Positions 58,507 to 64,000 of a stretch of DNA of 64,000 bases are shown one piece after another (position 1 is the first letter of the stretch; each line of letters begins with the position of its first letter). This stretch comes from Acanthosepion pharaonis. Taxonomy: Eukaryota > Mollusca > Cephalopoda > Sepiida > Sepiidae. The stretch covers positions 186,001 through 250,000 of the forward strand of contig CAHIKZ030001814.1 in the NCBI GenBank assembly GCA_903632075.3, given 5' to 3'. Position numbers and translations under genes: made by a program. The notes beneath the pieces were generated by a model. That model was not told where the DNA came from and did not search any database. It worked only from the letters and a program-made list of their open reading frames with translations.

Positions 58507-61003
58507 TGTTGTTATAGTTTGGTATCCCCTAGCAGGATCCTAAATTCATTTACATACAGCTAAAGGTTTTGGTCATAAATAAACTCCCATCCCGACCCAT
58601 CTCTCTTTAGAGAGATACATCACGCCCTCACCGTGTCACCAAACAAGGCTCCTTGTCTAAAGGAGGTCTCTTCGATTGCTATCAAAGTTAAATTCAAAAT
58701 CCCTGATTCCAAGACAGTCAGTTTAGGCCTGAAATAGACTATACACACATGTGGTAATTTTGAAGTTTTTGCTGTATAATATATGCTTTGTTATAATAAA
58801 TACATTGAGCTCTTTCTGTGGATCAGTTTTAATATCTGTTATTACTAGGATCCGCCTGGATTATATACCAATGGATCTATTACTTGTACTATATATGTGC
58901 AAATGTCAGTGTGCCACACTTTTTCAACCTTACTCTTACTCCTAGAAGCTGTAGCCCAACATATACCATTTTTGGAATCAGGCTGACTTCATGAGTAAAT
59001 TCAAAACATTCTGGGCTGGACCTAGAACTGTAATACTGAAATTTTGGTTTCCAAAGTTTTCATTACTGTGATTGTTTTCAGTGATTTTTTACATGATTTT
59101 TTGTGACAATGTTTTTTTTTTATGATAACAGTTTTTATAACTTTGAAATAAGTTTGGGAATAATCAAAATTAATTGTGAAATCCAGTGAAAGTCACCCAT
59201 GAAATTAAAGTAAATGTTTGTATGGAAAGTAAGGACATCAAATTGTCTTTAAATTAAAATGGCAGCAGAAGAATTATTGTTGAACTTTTAAAAGGTAAGC
59301 TTAATGATTAATGAAATACTTAAGGACAGTGATCAATTTTAAGTTCTTCTGTAGTTTATTGTTGCCTATCGCATACGACAGCAGTATGCCCCACAAAAAG
59401 AAATTTTCACCAATAGAGGACCAGATTGCAATCAAAAGAGCTAAGGCTGCAGTGAGCGAAAAAAAAGTCCTGTGCAAATGAAAACCCAGATTAAACAGCA
59501 GCCAAGAGAATATGCAAAGACTTAGGGACTCTCAAACTCCTGAACAATCTGAAGGCCCAATCAAGAGCCCTCTAAAGGAGCTAGCTTAAATTCTGCCTGA
59601 TAGGGCAGCTTTTAAGCTAGTCATTAATATATCTTCACAAAACAAATTTACCTAACCTTGTAGATAATCTAAACAAAGTTGAACATATGATAGAATTAAC
59701 ATGAAATTGAAACAAACACCATTCCTTGATATCTTGTTATGACTCAGTAAAAAAAGCCTAAAACTAAGTATTGCAAATCAGCAAATAAAAATGATCTCAT
59801 AAATTTTTATTCTCAGGAATAATCATTCTATTTAAGAGCATTCAGAATTTGTAGCCCTAAAATTTACATGAAGAGGAGAAATACATTGAAAATACTTTTA
59901 AGCTCTTCCAATATCCTAATTATTTCATATTCAGTGAAAAACAAAAGGCTTGTAAAATATTTCAAAATAGAAAAGCAGACCTTTCAGACAAACCCAACAA
60001 ATCAAAATATATTATTCTACCCACCAACTATATCATAATGACAACTGAAAAGAATTTATCAAAGCTTAATATAAAATTTGTTACAACTACTTCTAAGACT
60101 TAATACGAGACAAAACAATAAACTAAAACTTGAAGGAGGAATTTACTATCACCAGTAATAATTACCACAATAAATACATTGGAGAAACCTTAAGGAATTT
60201 AAATAAAAGATTATATGAATGCAAAAGGGATCTTTTATAAAACAATACACTAAATGCATTAGTTGATCACCATAATGAGTGACCATAATTTTGATTTAAA
60301 AAGTACTAATCTAATTAAAAGAGAAAGCAATTTACTAAACTGAATACATATAAAATGTGCTTTAATCACTAGATACAGTAATTTTATGTCCAGGTTCTTA
60401 CAACATTTCAACTTTCTTGGCAGATCTTTTATTATGACAATGTAAGATATTTAATAAAAGTGATGAAAACATGAACAAAAAGAAAAAGAAACTAAATGAA
60501 ATCAGCTGGACTATATACTTAAAAAATTATTAAAAAAAAAATTAAATGTAAAATTCTCAGTGTTCTCTTTTCTTCATGTGCACGTGTTGTAGTTGCATCA
60601 ATATAAACATGACATTAGTCCAAAAAAGTCCTAAAGAACAAAATGGAAAGTGAAGACTGCCCATATATGGCAGCAGTATATCATCTGTTCTGGCTCTTGA
60701 AGAAGTAGAATATAGCAGGAGAAGACTGGTACTTAGTGGAGTGGTACAGAGACTTAGCATAAAGATAATGAAAAATGAGAAAAACAGCAATCAGTTGCTG
60801 AAACCACCTGAAGAGTGGACTGAATGATTACAAAAAGGTTTGTTTATGAGACTCCGAAGCTGTGGGGCTGAATATAAAATCAATCAGCTAAGTGACAAAT
60901 TTTATTTATATTAATCCTATATTTTAGAAACATTTCTAGTAAAATTGAGTTTTACTTACACTCAGTATAGTCATGTCATCGAGAACATCATTATTTTCAT
61001 CAT
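50033..61003 (-). CDS. Receptor-type protein tyrosine phosphatase-like gene, partial (4 exons)
   Basis: Four minus-strand exons (60960-61003, 56234-56359, 53854-53985, 50033-50181) join with compatible phases into about 150 residues of a protein tyrosine phosphatase domain. All have AG acceptors and GTAAG donors. Markers in order: FILLNTPSEEKLADFW (the YIATQGP / DFW region, altered), YWP, a KVSSS/LNMPELLVHQLQF strand, the WPD loop replaced by WLG, and the start of the HC signature. The changed WPD acid and altered TQGP suggest a divergent, probably inactive D2-type domain. Exons before 61003 (membrane span, D1) and after 50033 (rest of HCxxGxxR) are not in view or not found. It would act at the cell membrane if the assignment is right. 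Confidence 0.7.
50243..50321 (+). repeat. Tc1 left terminal inverted repeat
   Basis: Pairs with 51670-51748; begins CAGTCAACAACAAAATGATT and carries CACCCATCA and TTATCCATTTCTCAGAATCT. Confidence 0.92.
50638..51504 (-). pseudogene. Tc1 transposase, degraded
   Basis: The start codon is at 51502-51504 (MGKTKELSVDMRHRIINF). An N-terminal helix-turn-helix region follows with several stops, then a DDE catalytic core: HNDVQ... region, FQQDNDPKHTSK (second Asp, about 50760-50795) and SPDLNPIEYLW (Glu, about 50665-50700), ending QELKIRINC at 50638. The first Asp region (LFSDES in the family) is degraded. About 289 codons against roughly 340 in the family. Confidence 0.88.
51670..51748 (-). repeat. 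Tc1 right terminal inverted repeat
   Basis: Complement of the left TIR; ends GTTGTTGACTG and is followed by TA. Confidence 0.92.
51899..52258. repeat. Intronic duplicated block, copy 1
   Basis: It matches 54497-54850 over about 350 bp at high similarity (shared TCAGATAAT, GGAACTGATTTG, TTAAAATAAAGAAAATGTTT, GCATGAACAGCAT). Both copies are in introns of the phosphatase gene on either side of exon 3. Confidence 0.8.
52330..52391. repeat. (AT)n microsatellite
   Basis: A run of about 62 bp of alternating AT. Confidence 0.97.
52392..53070. other. Intronic, nothing recognised
   Basis: AT-rich, no supported exon. Confidence 0.5.
53071..53335 (+). repeat. LTR-like segment, tentative
   Basis: TGTAATGGAATAACC...AATAAACCTTTACTT...: begins TG, carries a late AATAAA. 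Target duplication not found. Intronic. Confidence 0.25.
53361..53420. repeat. (CA)n microsatellite, 30 units
   Basis: Sixty bases of uninterrupted CA. Confidence 0.98.
53658..53701. repeat. 21-bp hairpin with a 2-base loop
   Basis: 53658-53678 pairs with 53681-53701, one G-U wobble (core AGCACTGGAAAACTTTT). Intronic, about 150 bp downstream of the exon 3 donor on the gene strand. Confidence 0.8.
53854..53985 (-). CDS. Phosphatase-like exon 3 of 4 seen
   Basis: 132 bp, phase 0 to 0, acceptor TTTTTTTTTATAG, donor GTAAGAAAC. The 44 residues hold the conserved YWP and a following beta-strand region (KHFAVKLV, KRTMKVSSS), as after the C-x-YWP motif in this family. Confidence 0.8.
54497..54850. 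repeat. Intronic duplicated block, copy 2
   Basis: Partner of 51899-52258, same orientation. Confidence 0.8.
54977..55330 (+). repeat. tRNA-derived SINE with a duplicated head
   Basis: GTTGGGTGTGGT starts at 54977 and again at 55067, each followed by a TAATGGATAGTG A-box-like stretch. The second head has a B-box-like TTTTGAATTCC (55121-55131). The body (ACTCTTGGGAAAGG..) follows. Intronic. Confidence 0.7.
55331..56233. other. Intronic, nothing recognised
   Basis: AT-rich, no exon recognised. Confidence 0.5.
56234..56359 (-). CDS. Phosphatase-like exon 2 of 4 seen
   Basis: 126 bp, phase 0 to 0, acceptor CTTATTTTTCAG, donor GTAAGTGTAAA. It encodes 42 residues with EEEFILLNTP and EKLADFWSAIFLKRCTILVM, matching the segment around TQGP and DFWRMIWE in tyrosine phosphatases. 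Confidence 0.78.
56360..57290. other. Intronic, nothing recognised
   Basis: AT-rich with no supported exon. Confidence 0.45.
57291..57347. repeat. (AT)n microsatellite
   Basis: Alternating AT, about 57 bp, abutting the left arm of the Penelope-like copy. Confidence 0.97.
57561..57606. repeat. (AT)n microsatellite
   Basis: Alternating AT, 46 bp, just 5' of the GIY-YIG coding. Confidence 0.97.
57616..58036 (+). pseudogene. Penelope-like GIY-YIG endonuclease domain, C-terminal
   Basis: A first frame (57616-57897) encodes NCSENCPVESKC, VIYQATITPK, the core YNVYIGISVGELKQRIYTH, and LSKKFWELKEKGL. After a frameshift, the cysteine tail follows in another frame: RCRLCLGEKNRI (57911-57946) and LLNERKDLVLKCRYRS, closing at the TAA at 58034-58036. 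In Penelope-like elements this nuclease cuts target DNA. The reverse transcriptase part is missing. Confidence 0.85.
58207..58258. repeat. (AT)n then (TGTA)n microsatellite
   Basis: AT run to 58241, then TGTATGTATG. Confidence 0.95.
58459..58504. repeat. (AT)n microsatellite
   Basis: About 46 bp of alternating AT. Confidence 0.97.
58886..59384. other. Intronic, nothing recognised
   Basis: No supported feature. Confidence 0.4.
59385..59640 (+). other. Coding-like remnant, unrecognised
   Basis: Frames encode MPHKKKFSPIEDQIAIKRAK and, after a stop and shift, LRDSQTPEQSEGPIKSPL. The basic N-terminus and TPEQ phrase resemble the start of Helitron proteins of some invertebrates, but only loosely. 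Confidence 0.25.
59890..60370 (+). pseudogene. Second GIY-YIG (Penelope-like) fragment
   Basis: Degraded frames read GG-IYY..., NKYIGETLRNLNKRLYE (about 60167-60220) and NNTLNALVDHHNE, matching the GIY-YIG endonuclease of Penelope-like elements of a different subfamily. Intronic. Confidence 0.6.
60640..60775 (-). pseudogene. Short Jockey/CR1-type LINE piece
   Basis: Its minus strand matches the SLYHSSKYLTPPA to IYGQ/HIW segment of the copy at 37.5-38.5 kb. Confidence 0.6.
60960..61003 (-). CDS. Phosphatase-like exon 1 of 4 seen
   Basis: 44 bp, acceptor TTATTTCAG, donor GTAAGTAAAAC. It enters with 2 bases of a codon and leaves in phase 0, encoding DENNDVLDDMTILS. Alone it would be unconvincing; its phase fits the next exon, and the end aligns with the YINAS-like region of the fold only loosely. 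Confidence 0.5.
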
Positions 61004-61820
61004 CTGAAATAATAATAGAAAACATTGAAACAATATAATTTGTTAATGAAAATAAGTTTCATCTTAGGTGGAAAATTTTAAATGATTTAAAGTGTCAGTA
61101 TAATAAAAATAAATATCTTCTCCATATTCACCTTATTATACAGTCTATGTACTGCTTATGATTTCTAATACTGATAATATCACTTCCAAATTTTCTTAAG
61201 ATACAATGGTATTGACCCTTTGGGTGGATAGACAGTAAGGCACATGTTTGGATTTTTAAGAGACAATTGTACATGGCTTTATATGCAAGTATTTAAGTGA
61301 TACATAAAGACATTCATTTAAGTGGAGCACATTATAGAAAATTGCTTTTAAACCTTTTTTTCACAATAAACCTGTTGAATCTAGAATTTTCTAAGAATTG
61401 TAATTAGCAGGTAAGAGTTTGTTAGTCAAAATTTCTACTGAACTCTGATTTGAATACTAAAAACTTACTTTTTTAGGAACCATACATATATATTAGTAAG
61501 TTTCTAAATACCAAATTATCTTTGTTTCATTGATGGTTACTCACTGAAGCTAACACAAAATCAAATAGTGAGCAAAGGAAGATTATTTTATACCAACTTT
61601 TCAAATAAGGAAATGAAAGGGTGAATACTAATTAACTAACAAAAAAAAATTTTAAAAATAGTTAACGGTCAAAGAAACTAAAATCACTGAAAAATCGGAA
61701 ACCAAATTAATGAAGTGAAACTGCATAGACATTCTTTTAAAATATGGAGAAAAGTGAAACAGCATGATAGCACCAAAAAATATCCTGGTCTAAAAAAAAA
61801 TAGCATGATATTCAGAGTGA
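61004..61820. other. Upstream of phosphatase exon 1; nothing recognised
   Basis: No promoter-like or exon-like signal that I can defend. Confidence 0.4.
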
Positions 61821-64000
61821 CATTTTTTTTTTTTACTAATGTTCATGCACTACAAGGCCCAAGAGCCACTCATGGTAGAAAGTTGCTGAACAAGGTTGCT
61901 GAACAAGGTTGTTGTATAAGTTGTAATCATAAGAGGTACAACATGCAGTTTCTGAGGATATGTGAGGAATGATACAGTTAACCCTAGACTAGGTTAAGAT
62001 TGTGGTAGTCAGGAAAGCATTCTTTTGGGTATCTGTATGTGTTACTTCCTCTGCTTACCACTTGGTAAGAATCTATCCAAATGGAATGTCTTTCTTACTA
62101 ATCAAATATCAAGGGTATGGAGGATGGTTTGTTCCAGTGTATATGGTATGGTGGGTTTTAGCTGTGAAGGTTAGAACTGGTGGAATTAAGGAATGTAGTC
62201 TATCAGAACATTTGCCAAGAAAATACCAATAGAGTAGTGAGAGACTTGTGACATTTCATCTGTGGGAAAGGAGTAGTAGTGTAATATAATGGGGGGAGGC
62301 ATGTGTAAAATTTCAGTGCAAATTTATATTAGGTTCTTTTAAAAATAAAAATAAAACTTAATTTAAGAAAATAAGAAAATAAGGCATTTTTAGCAACACT
62401 AGAAATTACTACCATGTGGGCTAACTGGTCATCCAGTCATCAAACTACAGATGTTATTCTGTGAAAAGCTTTTAAAGTTGACCCCTCTGTGAGAAAGGGA
62501 CCACATCACACATCATGTTCTAGAGCAATGAGTGGCATTGTTACACTAGGGTGGGAAACAATTATAACCCACAAAGCTGCATAGACACTTTCTGTATCAA
62601 GACTGGAAAGTGAGGGCTGGGCAGCTTCAGCCTAGATAAGGCAACAGTACTCCATTTTTGTTCTGATCTGGCTCTTGCAAAAGTAAAGTACAGCAGGAGG
62701 AGTTAGGTACCTACTGGAAAGGTACAAGGAATTGACCATTTTTCCAACATCTTCAGTGATGGATTTTATTTATCAATTCAACTTGAGGTCTGAGGTGAAA
62801 TTGAGTCTAAATGGGCATGCGAAATGAGGCTCCTCATTGAATGAACACATGTTCATTGCAATAGGTGAAAATTCAGGGTTGGTTCCATGATGATGGAACA
62901 GTTCTAGTTTGAATTTGGTGTTATTGAATGTTACAAGCCAGTTATTCCACCATTGTACTGTCTGAGCTATGTCAGAAAAGGGATTGGCTGCTATGCTCTA
63001 GTCATATAGATTTTTGGAGGTGCACCCATATACTGTTGTATCATCTGCATAGATATTTGCTAAAGATTGGAATATATTCTTAGGCAGATTATTAATATAA
63101 AATTAGAAGCATGTAGAACTGGGGAGAGAGCTTTGAGGGAAACCTGCAAAGATCTTATAGGCTTCAGAAGACTGGCCATTAAAATGACCTTTAGGGACCT
63201 ACCAGTTAGGAATGACTTGATAATTGAAAAAACTCTTCCAGAGATTCCATAGCTGGAGAGTTTGGGAAGCAAACCCCTATGTTATACCATATCAAATGTT
63301 TGTGATATCTAAAGTGATTTTCCTGATGTATTCATTATCTAGTGTCTCACTGATTCTCTGCATAATTATAGTTAGGATATCAGCTGTTCACTTATTAGAG
63401 TAAAATCCATGCTGTTTGTCACTCAAGAGGTTGTTCCTGTTGAGGTGATCAATAACTTTCTTGTTATGATTGCATGAAAGAGTTGCTGATGAGATTAAAG
63501 AAGCTGATGGGCTGATATTTTGATGGTAATGATTGCTCACCCACATTCTTTTAAACAGGGAATACAGCAGACACCTCCCATAGACTTGGGAAAGGTTTCT
63601 CCTTTATTAACCAGTTAAAAGATTTTGCCAAGATTGGAGATAACACTGGGCTAATGTTCTTAAGAACTGTCAGGGTTTTATCCGGACTGGTAACCTTCTT
63701 AGGATCAAGACTTTTGATAAGTCTGGAAACTTTCCAGGCTATGATAGAGATATTACAAAGTTTATGCTCTGTGATAAGATGGGGAGTCATGTAGTGATCG
63801 GTCCCTGTCATCTAACATGGAGTTAGAGGCAAAGTTCACTGCAAAGAGCTTAGTCTTATCTGATGAGGAGGAGATAATCTCAGAGCCATTTATGATAGTA
63901 AGCACTGATATTTTGACTATTGAGAAATTCATTTGAGATTTTCTATAACTTACGGGAACCAAGTCTTTCATTTTCAACCTTGGCTTGGAATGCTTATTCA
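61821..64000 (-). pseudogene. Jockey/CR1-type LINE, partial, runs off the window
   Basis: On the minus strand, from the edge: linker (GSEIISSSSDKTKLFAVNF; 63840-63900), SLDPKKVTSPDK and LKNISPVLSPILAKSFNWL (63600-63730), the fingers/palm piece KLSSYGISGRVFSIIKSFL (63210-63265), ANIYADD-like box (around 63040, changed), then FNASKT-like and SLYHSSKYLTPP-like pieces (62650-62720). A run of T at 61821-61838 on the plus strand is its 3' poly-A tail. The reading frame is broken many times, and the tail region contains a 15-bp tandem repeat (61883-61912). Confidence 0.78.

Larger units (their letters stand above)
57354..58885 (+). mobile_element. Penelope-like element fragment bounded by inverted arms
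   Basis: The arms 57354-57453 and 58786-58885 are reverse complements at about 85 percent (both contain GGTATATAATCCA, GGATCCTAGTAATA, ACTGATCCACA and GAGCTCAATGTATTTATTAT). Between them is the GIY-YIG endonuclease part of a Penelope-like protein and three (AT)n runs. Inverted or direct terminal repeats and 5' truncation are known in Penelope-like elements. Confidence 0.65.

Noticed and set aside
1..64000. CRISPR arrays, rRNA genes, bacterial operons or phage modules
   Set aside because: None found; spacing, composition and element types are all eukaryotic.

Overview
The window reads as animal nuclear DNA: AT-rich, with long gene-poor stretches, (AT)n and (CA)n microsatellites, tRNA-derived SINEs, broken transposable elements of many superfamilies, and small exons bounded by GT-AG splice sites. 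The mix of repeats suggests a mollusc, most likely a cephalopod. That is an inference from the repeat style and no marker gene proves it. No rRNA, functional tRNA, CRISPR array or bacterial-type operon was seen.

Layout. 0-5.3 kb holds two decayed copies of one LINE family (240-1045 minus, 3594-4672 plus), companion repeats, an inverted/tandem repeat cluster (1880-2630) and a tight hairpin (3420-3479). 5.9-10.4 kb is one structurally complete Ty1/Copia retrotransposon with two LTRs, a GTTAC target duplication and an initiator-Met tRNA primer site; its pol is broken. 10.4-20.9 kb is mostly featureless, with a 150-bp inverted repeat pair (13.1/14.9 kb), coding-like pieces at 15.05-15.48 kb, an LTR-like segment and a SINE. 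21.0-24.7 kb is a decayed hAT element. A pogo/Tigger-like DDE remnant lies at 27.5-28.0 kb.

28.1-35.3 kb is a nest of Ty3/Gypsy elements, probably Mag-like. Element C (28155-33911, 5'-truncated) is split by element B (29697-31688). B has very short LTRs (71 and 63 bp) and has lost reverse transcriptase and RNase H by internal deletion. Element D lies on the opposite strand at 33.9-34.8 kb, followed by another LTR-like segment. 37.5-43.2 kb holds two Jockey/CR1-type LINE remnants and a 328-bp hAT MITE. 46.1-46.6 kb is an internally deleted mariner pseudogene, and 48.3-48.8 kb is a solo LTR whose ends resemble those of element B.

The only convincing host gene is on the minus strand between 50.0 and 61.0 kb. 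Four exons with canonical splice sites and compatible phases encode part of a divergent protein tyrosine phosphatase domain. It resembles a receptor-type D2 domain, with the WPD-loop acid replaced. Its introns contain a Tc1 element with 79-bp inverted repeats, microsatellites, a SINE, a duplicated intronic block, and a Penelope-like GIY-YIG fragment lying between inverted arms. The right end (61.8-64.0 kb) is another Jockey/CR1-type LINE that runs off the window. The mobile elements all appear to be defective copies.
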